Below, piece by piece: positions 44,281 to 53,275 of a stretch of DNA of 64,000 nucleotides. A program made the translations under genes and the position numbers. The stretch is from Natronincola peptidivorans (lineage in GTDB: Bacteria > Bacillota > Clostridia > Peptostreptococcales > Natronincolaceae): positions 1 through 64,000 of the forward strand of contig NZ_FOHU01000008.1 of the NCBI RefSeq assembly GCF_900111615.1. Direction: 5' to 3'. Within the stretch, counting starts at the first letter, position 1, and each line of letters starts with the position of its first letter. A model generated the notes under the pieces. It was not told the origin of the DNA, did not search any database, and saw only the letters and a program-made list of their open reading frames with translations.

Positions 44281-44706
44281 TTATCTGCTATTTTGCTCTA
44301 ATGCTTCAGCTCTTTCATGTGCTTTCTTTATCAATGCATTTTGATTTACAATATGACGCTCGAGCTTTCCTGTTGCTATTTCACCTACTTCATCATAGCA
44401 AGTAATAGAGAAATGCAGCTTATTTCCTTCAATTTCCTCCAAAACTGCTTTTGCTGTTACCGCCATACCTTGTAAAGTTGGTTTTTGGTGTATTATGTTC
44501 ATATTTCTTGATATAGTGATATAACCCTCTGGTATGTTTTTTCCCACTAAATTCACCGTTACTTCAATCATCATACCTACTAAAGAAGTAGTAGAAAATA
44601 AGGTTTCTATGCCGCTCCTACCAAAGCTCAAAGTTGTGTCTTCATAGGCTACAGTTTTTTGTATCATGTGGGTCATACCCTTCTGAAGTTTTATATCCTT
44701 CATCAT
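44281..44706 (-). CDS. Hotdog-fold thioesterase (FlK-like)
   Basis: A 141-residue hotdog-fold protein resembling fluoroacetyl-CoA thioesterase FlK and related acyl-CoA thioesterases. The family pattern FSTTSLVGMMIEVTVNLV contains the conserved threonine and glutamate, and NIIHQKPTLQGMAVTAKAVL contains the histidine and glycine of the active site, followed by ITCYDEVGEIATGKLERHIV. It should act on a small acyl-CoA in the cytoplasm; the true substrate is unknown and need not be fluorinated. AAGGAGGG precedes the ATG. Its terminator region carries the short inserted element described at 44006-44154. Confidence 0.85.
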   Translation of the reverse strand: MMKDIKLQKGMTHMIQKTVAYEDTTLSFGRSGIETLFSTTSLVGMMIEVTVNLVGKNIPEGYITISRNMNIIHQKPTLQGMAVTAKAVLEEIEGNKLHFSITCYDEVGEIATGKLERHIVNQNALIKKAHERAEALEQNSR

Positions 44707-44762
44707 AGAAATCCCTCCTTTATTAATATATACCTGTTTTTCGTCTCTTTAACACATTATTA

Positions 44763-44792
44763 AGAAAAAGATCAGGAAATTCTCCTGATCTT
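44763..44792 (-). terminator. Intrinsic terminator of the cotJ operon
   Basis: AAGATCAGGA and TCCTGATCTT (44768-44777 and 44783-44792) form a 10-bp stem with a 5-base loop, followed by TTTCTTA on the minus strand; it begins at the cotJC stop. Confidence 0.85.
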
Positions 44793-45366
44793 AATATACT
44801 TTTTTTGTATCCATGTATTCTTGAACAATTCTTAATGCTTCTCCAAACCTTTGGTAATGAACAACTTCTCTTTCTCTTAAAAATCTTAAGGTATCCTTTA
44901 CTCCAGGGTCATCTGTAAGTTTTATTAAATGCTCATATACTGCCCTAGCTTTTTGTTCCGCCGCCATATCCTCATGTAAATCTGTGATAGGGTCTGCATG
45001 GGCCTGTATATAGGTTGCTGTCCACGGCACACCATTGGAATCAGAATAAAACAATGCTCCGTCTCTAATAGCATAGTAAGAACCCATATCTGCTGCTTTA
45101 AAGTCTTCAGCAGTTGCATCCTTTGTTAATTGGTAGATTAAAGTGGTGATTATCTCAACATGAGCTAGCTCTTCGGTTCCGATATCTGTTAATAAACCTT
45201 TTGCTTCATTGGTTGGTATAGTATATCTTTGATTAAGATATCTTAAAGCCGCTGATAGTTCTCCATCAGGGCCGCCATATTGCGTTAATAGATACTGTGC
45301 TAGCTTTAGATCGGTTCCACAGGTTACTCTAACAGGGTATTGTAACTTTTTTTCATAAATCCACAT
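44791..45366 (-). CDS. cotJC: Spore coat protein CotJC (manganese-catalase-like)
   Basis: A 191-residue ferritin-like protein of the manganese catalase family found in the spore coat. Metal ligands are recognisable in DIGTEELAHVEII (EExxH), MAAEQKARAVYEHLI (ExxxR...H) and LREREVVHYQRF (ExxxH), which together form the di-manganese site. In Clostridioides difficile and Bacillus the homologue sits in the coat and can have catalase activity. The ATG at 45366 has AAGGAGG upstream; a TTG at 45384 is rejected. It is the last gene of the cotJABC operon. Confidence 0.96.
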   Translation of the reverse strand: MWIYEKKLQYPVRVTCGTDLKLAQYLLTQYGGPDGELSAALRYLNQRYTIPTNEAKGLLTDIGTEELAHVEIITTLIYQLTKDATAEDFKAADMGSYYAIRDGALFYSDSNGVPWTATYIQAHADPITDLHEDMAAEQKARAVYEHLIKLTDDPGVKDTLRFLREREVVHYQRFGEALRIVQEYMDTKKVY

Positions 45367-45387
45367 ACTACTTTCCTCCTTCAATGC

Positions 45388-45642
45388 TTAAAATTGTTCT
45401 TCCCATGGCCATGGACTATCAAGCCATTTCCATGGATAAGGACTTGGTGAAAAACCGTAGCTTAGTAATGGTCCATAAGCCATCTCATAGCTTTGTTTTA
45501 ACATTAGTAGCTGTTGACTATAGCAATTGAAATCCATCAATGCTTTTTGGTCAAACGGATGTGTATCCAAGTATAGCTGTAATTCAGTTAAAGCAAATTC
45601 TACATCTTGAATTTGTCGCATTAAAACCATTCTTTCCTTCAT
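45388..45642 (-). CDS. cotJB: Spore coat protein CotJB
   Basis: An 84-residue protein with the CotJB pattern: LMRQIQDVEFALTELQLYLDTHPFDQKAL, then FNCYSQQLLMLKQSYEMAYGPLLSYG and a tryptophan/proline-rich end (YPWKWLDSPWPWEEQF). It is needed, with CotJA, for placing CotJC in the spore coat. It lies between cotJA (two-base gap) and cotJC, and its ribosome binding site GGGAGGG is within the end of cotJA. Confidence 0.94.
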   Translation of the reverse strand: MKERMVLMRQIQDVEFALTELQLYLDTHPFDQKALMDFNCYSQQLLMLKQSYEMAYGPLLSYGFSPSPYPWKWLDSPWPWEEQF

Positions 45643-45644
45643 AA

Positions 45645-45839
45645 TTATTTACCCTCCCAACGTCTATCTTCTTCAATATAGGGTTGATATAATTCGGGGA
45701 AAAGCGTCCCTTTCATCATAGCCTCAGTCAAAGGAAATGCTTCCATATAGGTCTGGTATGGCACATATGCATGTGCATATTTTACATACATCGGCATGAA
45801 GGGTATAGGGTATATGCCAGGATAAGGTGTATACATCAT
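45645..45839 (-). CDS. cotJA: Spore coat protein CotJA
   Basis: A 64-residue tyrosine- and proline-rich coat protein, with MMYTPYPGIYPIPFMPM at the start and VPYQTYMEAFPLTEAMMKGTLFPELYQPY in the second half, typical of CotJA. I start at the first of two adjacent ATG codons (45839), behind AGGAGGAGAG; a frame from 45899 would add twenty basic residues ahead of the binding site and is not credible. First gene of the cotJABC operon, presumably under mother-cell sigma factor control, although I could not identify the promoter. Confidence 0.93.
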   Translation of the reverse strand: MMYTPYPGIYPIPFMPMYVKYAHAYVPYQTYMEAFPLTEAMMKGTLFPELYQPYIEEDRRWEGK

Positions 45840-45962
45840 AATATCTCTCCTCCTCTTTTTTTTAACAAGGATTTTCCTGTAATAACATAATATTCTCATA
45901 TAGATATTTTTGTGTTTTTATTATCATAAATTTGTTGTAGTGGGTATATATTATTAGTTAAA

Positions 45963-46000
45963 CAAAAAAAACGGAGGCATAGAATTACCTCAGTTTTTTT
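45963..46000 (-). terminator. Intrinsic terminator of the AmmeMemoRadiSam A/B gene
   Basis: AAAAAACTGAGG and CCTCCGTTTTTTTT on the minus strand form an imperfect stem with a strong T tract, about 30 bases beyond the stop codon. Confidence 0.75.
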
Positions 46001-46029
46001 CTTTGGGTGTAGTGCTAAACTTCCTACTC

Positions 46030-47460
46030 TTATTGATAACGGGTGACTTCAAAACGATAGATTTTTATTTTTTCTCCGTCCTGTATACCTGCCTTCTTCT
46101 TGGCGATGTTTATCTGTTCCTCTACAGTGTTGACACCCTCTAGATTTGGTAATAACAAACCTCTTTTGTAACCTGCTTCAACTATTACACCATATTTTTC
46201 TACATCCAGCTCTGCCAATGTATCTACGGTTTCTTTGTCATGAAGTATATCCACTTTTATCTCTAGTGCTTTTAGTTCTTCCTCTCTAATAGGACTAAAT
46301 CTTGGATCGTCGACAGCTGCTTGAATAGCATTTCTGATAATCTCTTCAGCTATATTTTTTTCCGTAGCTTCAATAGTTCCAATACATCCCCTTAGTTCTC
46401 CATTTTTATGTATGGATACAAAAGCTCCAGCCCTCTTTTCTTCGACATCATGTTTCCAGGTACTATCCTCTATTTCTTTTTTATATTGATTAAAATTGAA
46501 TTTTTTTCCTTTTTCTATCCAGTCCTCAATGGTATTTCTTGCTAAGGCTACATAAGGACTTTCCATCTTTCTTTTCTGATGATACTGTTCTTCAATTTTC
46601 TTTTTTTCTTTTTCTAATATACTCTCTCTTGTGTTTTCAGAGGCTTCTATAAAGGCTGTTAAATAGCCCACCCCAAAGGGACCTTCATAGGAAAAAACCT
46701 TGGGCTCAATCTCATACCCATCTAAAGCTCCTAAAGCCATCGTTATCGGTTTCAAACCACATTCTCCGGCTGGATCAGCTATACTATCAGACATATTTAT
46801 AATAGCACCAATATCTCCAGCTTCAACTGCCTGTACTATTTTTTTATCAAAAACCTCTCCCATAGGATGGTATGGATAAGGGCCATCCTCAACTAAACAA
46901 TGAGAAAGGTCGCCGCTGGCAATGATAATTGTATTATCATTAGTTTTTTCTACAGTATCTCTAATAATTTTTCCAATTTCATAGAGTTCAACTTGGCTTA
47001 ATATCCCGATGGTTATATGTGCTATTTTATAATCCTTCCAATATCTATCTAAGTAGTACAAAGGAACAAATGCCCCATGATCTAATTCTACTTTTACATC
47101 ATATTTTATTGCCAAGGATTTGTTTAGAAAAACACTTGGAGCTTGGTTTTTCTCAAATTCCGTTGCTAGAGCCTTGATGAAATCAATATTCATTGATTTT
47201 TCAAGTTTTAGGCTTGATACTCCAAATTTACTTAAATCACCTTTTAGTGTTTCTTCCGCAAGAACACTAACCCCATCTTGGAATACAGTGCCATGGGGTG
47301 TAATCAAGACAATCAACTCTGGCTGTTTCTCAGCAATGGTTTTTACCATCTTCGTCATACCATCAATTGTTTTCTGCGCTTCTCTTTCTCTTCCTCCTCC
47401 TACCTCAAGAATAATGATGGGAGGATGGGGAGAAATGGCAACACCTTGTAATTTCTTCAT
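46030..47460 (-). CDS. AmmeMemoRadiSam system protein A/B fusion (MEMO/LigB-like plus AMMECR1)
   Basis: A 476-residue fusion. The N-terminal half (about 1-270) is a LigB/MEMO-type class III extradiol dioxygenase fold, with AISPHPPIIILEVGGGRE, VLITPHG and SGDLSHCLVEDGPY holding histidine and acidic residues of a metal site, and ECGLKPITMALGAL. The C-terminal half (about 295-476) is an AMMECR1 domain with GAFVSIHKNGELRGCIGTIEA and DDPRFSPIREEELKALEIKVDIL, typical of the family. The two halves correspond to proteins B and A of the AmmeMemoRadiSam group; the matching radical SAM enzyme is encoded at 49223-50065. The function of the group is not settled. Start ATG 47460 is behind GGAGGTGAG. Confidence 0.9.
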   Translation of the reverse strand: MKKLQGVAISPHPPIIILEVGGGREREAQKTIDGMTKMVKTIAEKQPELIVLITPHGTVFQDGVSVLAEETLKGDLSKFGVSSLKLEKSMNIDFIKALATEFEKNQAPSVFLNKSLAIKYDVKVELDHGAFVPLYYLDRYWKDYKIAHITIGILSQVELYEIGKIIRDTVEKTNDNTIIIASGDLSHCLVEDGPYPYHPMGEVFDKKIVQAVEAGDIGAIINMSDSIADPAGECGLKPITMALGALDGYEIEPKVFSYEGPFGVGYLTAFIEASENTRESILEKEKKKIEEQYHQKRKMESPYVALARNTIEDWIEKGKKFNFNQYKKEIEDSTWKHDVEEKRAGAFVSIHKNGELRGCIGTIEATEKNIAEEIIRNAIQAAVDDPRFSPIREEELKALEIKVDILHDKETVDTLAELDVEKYGVIVEAGYKRGLLLPNLEGVNTVEEQINIAKKKAGIQDGEKIKIYRFEVTRYQ

Positions 47461-47505
47461 CTTCTCACCTCCAATTATCACCAACTTCTCATTTCATAGC
47501 TAAAA

Positions 47506-47662
47506 GCTTAGGCTGTTGAAAAAGTATCAGGTTCTTGTCATTCTGAATGTAACGAAGTGCAATGAAGAATCTTTTAAGCCTTTCAAGTGCTAAGATTCTT
47601 CGCTAAAACTCAGAATGACAATCTTGGTTTTGTCATGTATTATTTGACTTTTTCAACGGCTC
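47506..47662. mobile_element. Short palindromic mobile-like element ending in the nnr gene
   Basis: A non-coding element with inverted ends GGCTGTTGAAAAAGT (47511-47525) and ACTTTTTCAACGGC (47647-47660), and an inner inverted pair TTGTCATTCTGA (47535-47546) / TCAGAATGACAA (47610-47621) plus AAGAATCTT/AAGATTCTT. AGCTAAAA occurs on both sides (47498-47505 and 47663-47670) and may be a target duplication. The GTCATTCTGA ... GAAGAATCTT core is familiar from repeats of many bacterial genomes. Its right part forms the last codons and stop of the nnr gene. Confidence 0.65.
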
Positions 47663-49192
47663 AGCTAAAACTTCTTTTATTAAGCAGGGAATTTCCTTTA
47701 TAATATCTCCTGCCATTAAGCTGTATTGACCCAGCTTTACAGATCCTCTGTCTCCTGCTTTGCCGTGTAAATATGCGGCTATTATCGTTGCTTTTATAGG
47801 GCTAATCCCTTGAGCTAAAAAGCCTGTAATCATACCAGTTAACACATCACCACTGCCTGCAGTGGCCATACCTGGATTTCCAGTTGTATTTATATAAACA
47901 TTTCCCTCAGGGTCAGCTATTACTGTAGCTGCTCCCTTTAACAGGGTAATCACGCCCCATTTTTCTGAAAAATCCTTCGTGACTTTTATTCTCTCCTTAT
48001 TGATGACTTCGATAGAAAGCCCAGTTAATCTTGCCATTTCTCCCGGATGAGGTGTAATGATACAAGGAGCCTTTGAATTTTTTAATATATTTAAATTTTT
48101 AGCCAATACATTCAATCCATCAGCATCTATCACTATGGGGACAGTTGTATTATTTATCACGGTTCCCAAAGTATCAAAAAATGCATCGCTTTGTCCACAT
48201 CCAGGACCTATGGCTACTGTATCTTCTGTCTGCAACCTTTCTATAAATTCCTTCTTATTTCCTTGTAAATCCTCTAAAGAAACAGAAATTGCTTCTATCG
48301 ATTTATTTTCTAAAATATCCATCTGAGCTTGGGGGACTGCCACCTTTACAATTCCCCCTCCGCATCGGAGTGCCGCCTTAGAAGCTAAAATGGCTGCACC
48401 TGTCATCCCTGGAGAACCCGCTATAATAAAAGCCTTACCATAGGTTCCTTTATGGGTATCTGGGCGACGTTGGGGAAGTATCCCTGTTATGTCATCCTCA
48501 GTAATAAGCTGGATTTTTGTCTGGACTGAGTTTATTGCCTCTTGAGGAATGCCAATATCCTTAATCATCAGTTCACCACAATAAGCTCTCCCAGGATAAA
48601 GGATGTTCCCTAGCTTCGGCAACTGAAAGGTTATCGTCTTAGCAGCTTGGATAGCTACCCCATTTATTTTCCCATCATTTCCGTTGACGCCAGATGGTAT
48701 ATCAATAGCGATTACCTCTTTTCCACTGTTGTTTGTAGTTATTATGACTTCTTTTATTATTCCTTCTACCTCTCTGTGCAGGCCAGTCCCGAAAATCCCA
48801 TCTATAATGATGCTATCGTTTACTAATGCTTTTTCAAAAGCTGTGACATCCTTTTCCTCTTCTATATAAGTAATTGAAACTCCCAGCTTTAAAAGGATAT
48901 CATAATTGGTCCTTGCATCTCCCTTGATCCTGGCAGGTTCTCCAAGAATAAATACATCTAAAGGAATACCCTTGTTCCGTAAATGCCTTGCTGCAACAAA
49001 CCCGTCTCCGCCATTATTGCCTACACCGCATAATATGACCACTTTTTTGCTTGGTTTATTATTTAAAACTTTCATTGCCTGTTGGGCTACAGCTATACCA
49101 GCATTTTCCATCAGAATAATTCCAGGAATGCTATATACTTCTATTGCAATTCTATCTAGCTCTCTCATCTCTTTATTATTTAGAACCTTCAT
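47633..49192 (-). CDS. nnr: Bifunctional NAD(P)H-hydrate epimerase/dehydratase
   Basis: A 519-residue enzyme that repairs hydrated NADH and NADPH. The N-terminal epimerase (YjeF_N/NnrE, about 1-215) begins with MRELDRIAIEVYSIPGIILMENAG in family style, with CGVGNNGGDGFVAARHL and DGIFGTGLHREV. The C-terminal ADP-dependent dehydratase (NnrD, about 225-505) has HKGTYGKAFIIAGSPGMTGAA, TPHPGEMARLTG and the nucleotide-binding NPGMATAGSGDVLTGMI. The last nine residues (EPLKKSNNT) and the stop are encoded by the end of a palindromic element, so the original C-terminus was probably different. It lies between the two genes of the AmmeMemoRadiSam group, all on one strand. Confidence 0.95.
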   Translation of the reverse strand: MKVLNNKEMRELDRIAIEVYSIPGIILMENAGIAVAQQAMKVLNNKPSKKVVILCGVGNNGGDGFVAARHLRNKGIPLDVFILGEPARIKGDARTNYDILLKLGVSITYIEEEKDVTAFEKALVNDSIIIDGIFGTGLHREVEGIIKEVIITTNNSGKEVIAIDIPSGVNGNDGKINGVAIQAAKTITFQLPKLGNILYPGRAYCGELMIKDIGIPQEAINSVQTKIQLITEDDITGILPQRRPDTHKGTYGKAFIIAGSPGMTGAAILASKAALRCGGGIVKVAVPQAQMDILENKSIEAISVSLEDLQGNKKEFIERLQTEDTVAIGPGCGQSDAFFDTLGTVINNTTVPIVIDADGLNVLAKNLNILKNSKAPCIITPHPGEMARLTGLSIEVINKERIKVTKDFSEKWGVITLLKGAATVIADPEGNVYINTTGNPGMATAGSGDVLTGMITGFLAQGISPIKATIIAAYLHGKAGDRGSVKLGQYSLMAGDIIKEIPCLIKEVLAEPLKKSNNT

Positions 49193-49222
49193 AGGATATT
49201 CCCCCTTCAGTAGTTTATTTCC

Positions 49223-50065
49223 TTACACATTTCCTAAGTATACATAGGATAAATATTTATCCGCCTCTTTTTTTGCCGCCTTCATAAATTCAATATCTGT
49301 AGCCGGTTGATTATATTGGTATCTAGGAAAGTATCTTGATAGATGTAAGGGTATGCTTTGATCCACTGAAGAAAGCCATTGAAATAACTCTTGCAATTGA
49401 GAAAGATCGTCATTCATTCCAGTTACCATTAATGTAGTTACCTCCACATGACAGACGGCGGCAGCAATCCTAATGGCATTTTTCACTGGTGTTACATCTC
49501 CATCACAAAATTCCTTGTATGTTTTCTTCTCATTGGTCTTTAGATCAATGTTCATGGCGTCAGTAAATTTTAGCAGATGCTTTAGCGGCTCTGTTTCAAT
49601 AAATCCATTGGTTACGACAATGTTTTTTAATCCCTTTTCTTGTGCAAGCTGTGCTGTATCTATCATATATTCATAATAAATGGTAGGTTCATTGTAGGTG
49701 TAGGAAATAGAAGGAAGGTTATATTCTAATGCTAAGTTCACGATTTCTTCTGGTTTCTTATCTATGGTTTTAGGTGCTTCTTTAGAAATAGAATGGTTTT
49801 GACAAAAAGAACAACTGAGGTTGCATCCATAGCTTCCAATAGATAAAGTATTGGTATTTTGCATGAATTGATGGATAGGCTTCTTTTCTATGGGGTCCAC
49901 ATGTATGGCTGACAGCTTCCCATAGTTCATACTATAGAGTTTATGGTGGATGTTTTTTCTTACCCCGCACTTTCCGATTTCGTCATTAGAGATTCGGCAG
50001 TGATGAGGACATAGCATACAATGGACTTTATTATCTAGTACTTCGTAATACAATGCTTCTCTCAT
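49223..50065 (-). CDS. amrS: AmmeMemoRadiSam system radical SAM enzyme
   Basis: A 280-residue radical SAM protein. The cluster-binding motif CxxxCxxC is in YGCNLSCSFCQNHSIS (about 78-93), and an N-terminal CMLCPHHCRI...GKCGVR segment supplies four further cysteines, as in the pyruvate-formate-lyase-activating-like AmrS family. SYTYNEPTIYYEYM and NIVVTNGFI are conserved SAM-contact segments. It belongs with the A/B fusion protein encoded two genes downstream; the substrate is unknown. It is translated from GGAGGG and starts a probable three-gene unit amrS-nnr-A/B. Confidence 0.92.
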   Translation of the reverse strand: MREALYYEVLDNKVHCMLCPHHCRISNDEIGKCGVRKNIHHKLYSMNYGKLSAIHVDPIEKKPIHQFMQNTNTLSIGSYGCNLSCSFCQNHSISKEAPKTIDKKPEEIVNLALEYNLPSISYTYNEPTIYYEYMIDTAQLAQEKGLKNIVVTNGFIETEPLKHLLKFTDAMNIDLKTNEKKTYKEFCDGDVTPVKNAIRIAAAVCHVEVTTLMVTGMNDDLSQLQELFQWLSSVDQSIPLHLSRYFPRYQYNQPATDIEFMKAAKKEADKYLSYVYLGNV

Positions 50066-50122
50066 ATCTTTCCCTCCATCCTAGGGTTATATGAATATTT
50101 TACCAAAGATAGTATCTATAAG

Positions 50123-51301
<1,179 letters not shown>

Positions 51302-51339
51302 TTATTTAGTATACTTCCAGTCTTTTTAAAAGCCCAATA

Positions 51340-51370
51340 GAAAAACTGCTATCTTTTTCATTATAGCAGC
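51340..51370 (-). terminator. Intrinsic terminator of the DUF3298 gene
   Basis: CTGCTAT and ATAGCAG (51346-51352 and 51363-51369) form a 7-bp stem followed by TTTTTCTATT on the minus strand, just beyond the stop. Confidence 0.78.
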
Positions 51371-51382
51371 CTACTATCTATC

Positions 51383-51991
51383 TTAAATAATGGCTTTCGC
51401 AGGGCCTTTCGTATCAAAGCAATCTTGTATCTCTGTGTAAGGAATCTCAAACTCAGGTATTCCAAAATCATAGGGTGTATACTCATAGATTTGGAAAAAA
51501 ACCACCAAAGCCTCCTCCTTTAAATAGAAATCCTGTTTTTTATCGATGGTTTCAAATTCAATCAGTAGAGGAACCTTTCTTTTCATGATTTGATGATTAA
51601 TTATTTCATTAATTGTACTTATATAGTTGCTATCTTTCATAAATAAATCCATCAATTGATAGCTCCGTCCAGTGCACAAATCAACATTGATGCCCTTTAC
51701 AGCTGTTAACCCATGGGCTGCTCCTTTTGAATAGGAGTTGATATAAATAAGTATACTAAAGAGGTTGTTTTTATTGTATTTCACTTTGTAATCTCCCCAG
51801 ATTTCTTTTGTGTAATCTTCTTCAAAGCCCTGCTCTATTATCATTCTGTATATTTCTTCTTGAATCAGCGCATTAATTTCTTTCTGTGCTTCTTTGTTTT
51901 CTAGACCGATAATATCCGGGTAGGTTACACCTATTCTCTGTTTTATTATTCGTCGTTTTATTATTTTGGCCTTGCCCTCTTCCCTAATCAT
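51383..51991 (-). CDS. DUF3298 domain-containing protein without signal peptide
   Basis: A 202-residue protein. The second half shows the DUF3298 pattern SKGAAHGLTAVKGINVDLCTGRSYQLMDLF followed by ...FYLKEEALVVFFQIYEYTPYDFGIPEFEIPY. DUF3298 occurs at the C-terminus of secreted or membrane-bound proteins such as RsiV and PdaC, where it binds cell-wall ligands or lysozyme. Here no signal peptide or membrane helix precedes it, and the basic N-terminus (KAKIIKRRIIKQR) looks cytoplasmic. The start has GAGGTGATGG. It may be a shortened relative; its role is unknown. It has its own terminator. Confidence 0.78.
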   Translation of the reverse strand: MIREEGKAKIIKRRIIKQRIGVTYPDIIGLENKEAQKEINALIQEEIYRMIIEQGFEEDYTKEIWGDYKVKYNKNNLFSILIYINSYSKGAAHGLTAVKGINVDLCTGRSYQLMDLFMKDSNYISTINEIINHQIMKRKVPLLIEFETIDKKQDFYLKEEALVVFFQIYEYTPYDFGIPEFEIPYTEIQDCFDTKGPAKAII

Positions 51992-52144
51992 CTAACCATC
52001 ACCTCTTTAAATAATAGTCCCGACTTCACTAAATATCTCTATACTTAGTATACTATTCAGCCTTAAGGAAGAATGTTACGAAAAATAGCCTCTTGTCCTA
52101 AATTTTTTTATGTCATGATGATAAGATGAAGATAAGAAGGAATC

Positions 52145-52173
52145 TTGTCTCATTCATAGAATTACTATATTAT
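52145..52173 (+). promoter_or_regulatory. Promoter of the HpcH/HpaI aldolase gene
   Basis: TTGTCT (52145-52150), a 17-base spacer and TATTAT (52168-52173), 35 bases before the start codon. Confidence 0.6.
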
Positions 52174-52208
52174 TGTTCCTTTATAAAATATTAAGACGAG
52201 GTGATTAA

Positions 52209-52967
52209 ATGTTTAAAAATAGAATGAAAACACTTCTGAAGGAAGGAGGAACTGCCTTTGGCACCTTTGTTACCTGCAACTCTCCTGATTTCATAGAAAT
52301 CATTGGTTTATCTGGTTTTGATTTTGTGGTAATAGATACTGAGCATGGACCTTTATCCATAGAATCCACTGTTAGCCTAATAAGAGCTGCCGAGGTTAGA
52401 GGACTTACACCTATTACAAGAGTCACTAATTCTATGGAGTCAACCATCCTGCGTTCATTAGATGTGGGAGCGCATGGTATCCAGGTTCCTCAAGTAAATC
52501 ATCCCGCTGCAGCAATGGAAATAGTAAAGGCTGCAAAATATTTCCCTATAGGGAATCGAGGATTAGCCATGCCTAGAAGCTCTAACTATGGAACTGTTCC
52601 TCCTTTAGAGTACTTTAAACACTCAAATAGAGAGACCATGATTATTGTTCATTGTGAAAATAAAGAGGGTCTTGATCATCTTGAAGAAATAGCACAGATT
52701 CCTGAGGTAGATGTTATTTTCCTTGGGCCCTTTGATATGTCTCAATCTATGGGGATACCTGGAGAGGTAAATCATCCTTTGATTAAAGAGGCTGCTGAAG
52801 AAGTAGTTAGGGTATGTAAAGCCTATAACAAGGCGGCAGGTATTTTTGTTACGGATGGCCAGCAGGCAAAAACAAAAATGCAAGAAGGTTTTCAATACAT
52901 CACTATCGGTATGGATATTACCTTATTCTCTAAAATCTGCAAAAGTCAAATAGAAAAAGTTAAATAG
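52209..52967 (+). CDS. HpcH/HpaI family aldolase
   Basis: A 252-residue class II aldolase of the HpcH/HpaI (2-keto-3-deoxy acid) family, which splits or makes 2-oxo-3-deoxy sugar acids or similar compounds with a divalent metal. The family segments AFGTFVTCNSPDFIEI, VVIDTEHGPLS, the metal and phosphate loop GAHGIQVPQVNHPAAAMEIV, KYFPIGNRGLAMPRSSNYG and VIFLGPFDMSQSMGIPGEVNHP are all present; the glutamate in VHCENKEGLDHLEEI is a likely metal ligand. The gene has its own promoter and terminator and stands alone, so the pathway is not evident. The start is preceded by GAGGTGATT. Confidence 0.9.
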   Translation: MFKNRMKTLLKEGGTAFGTFVTCNSPDFIEIIGLSGFDFVVIDTEHGPLSIESTVSLIRAAEVRGLTPITRVTNSMESTILRSLDVGAHGIQVPQVNHPAAAMEIVKAAKYFPIGNRGLAMPRSSNYGTVPPLEYFKHSNRETMIIVHCENKEGLDHLEEIAQIPEVDVIFLGPFDMSQSMGIPGEVNHPLIKEAAEEVVRVCKAYNKAAGIFVTDGQQAKTKMQEGFQYITIGMDITLFSKICKSQIEKVK

Positions 52968-52969
52968 TT

Positions 52970-53010
52970 AAAGAGAGAGCATCTCTTTTTTCATTGATGC
53001 TCTCTCTTCT
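52970..53010 (+). terminator. Intrinsic terminator of the aldolase gene
   Basis: AGAGAGAGCATC and GATGCTCTCTCT form a perfect 12-bp stem with an 11-base T-rich loop, followed by TCTATTT. Confidence 0.85.
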
Positions 53011-53030
53011 ATTTGACACTTTAACAAAGC

Positions 53031-53210
53031 TTATTTGTTTACAGCATAAAAACATCTTTTAGGGGAAATAATCTTATCTTCCTTTTTTAATTCCTTGATG
53101 GCTTTATCCACTTCTTTTTTGTCTATTCCAGCCAGTTCTGCTATTTCACCAGGCCTTAGTGGTTTGTCTGCATCATTTAAAGCCTTTAGTACTACTTCAT
53201 TTGCATTCAT
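53031..53210 (-). CDS. Small winged-helix DNA-binding protein
   Basis: A 59-residue protein, almost entirely one winged helix: EVVLKALNDADKPLRPGEIAELAG (helices 1 and 2), IDKKEVDKAIKELKKEDKI (recognition helix) and a wing ending CFYAVNK. It resembles small MarR- or RepA-like regulators in clostridia. The ATG at 53210 is behind AAAGGAGG; a longer start at 53237 is not needed. It lies 65 bases downstream of the activase gene on the same strand, so it may control or be controlled with the reductase system, which is an inference. Confidence 0.75.
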   Translation of the reverse strand: MNANEVVLKALNDADKPLRPGEIAELAGIDKKEVDKAIKELKKEDKIISPKRCFYAVNK

Positions 53211-53275
53211 TTTTCTTCCTCCTTTGTATGACATCAAATTGTTTGCTTCTGTTTACAATACATATATACCATCTA

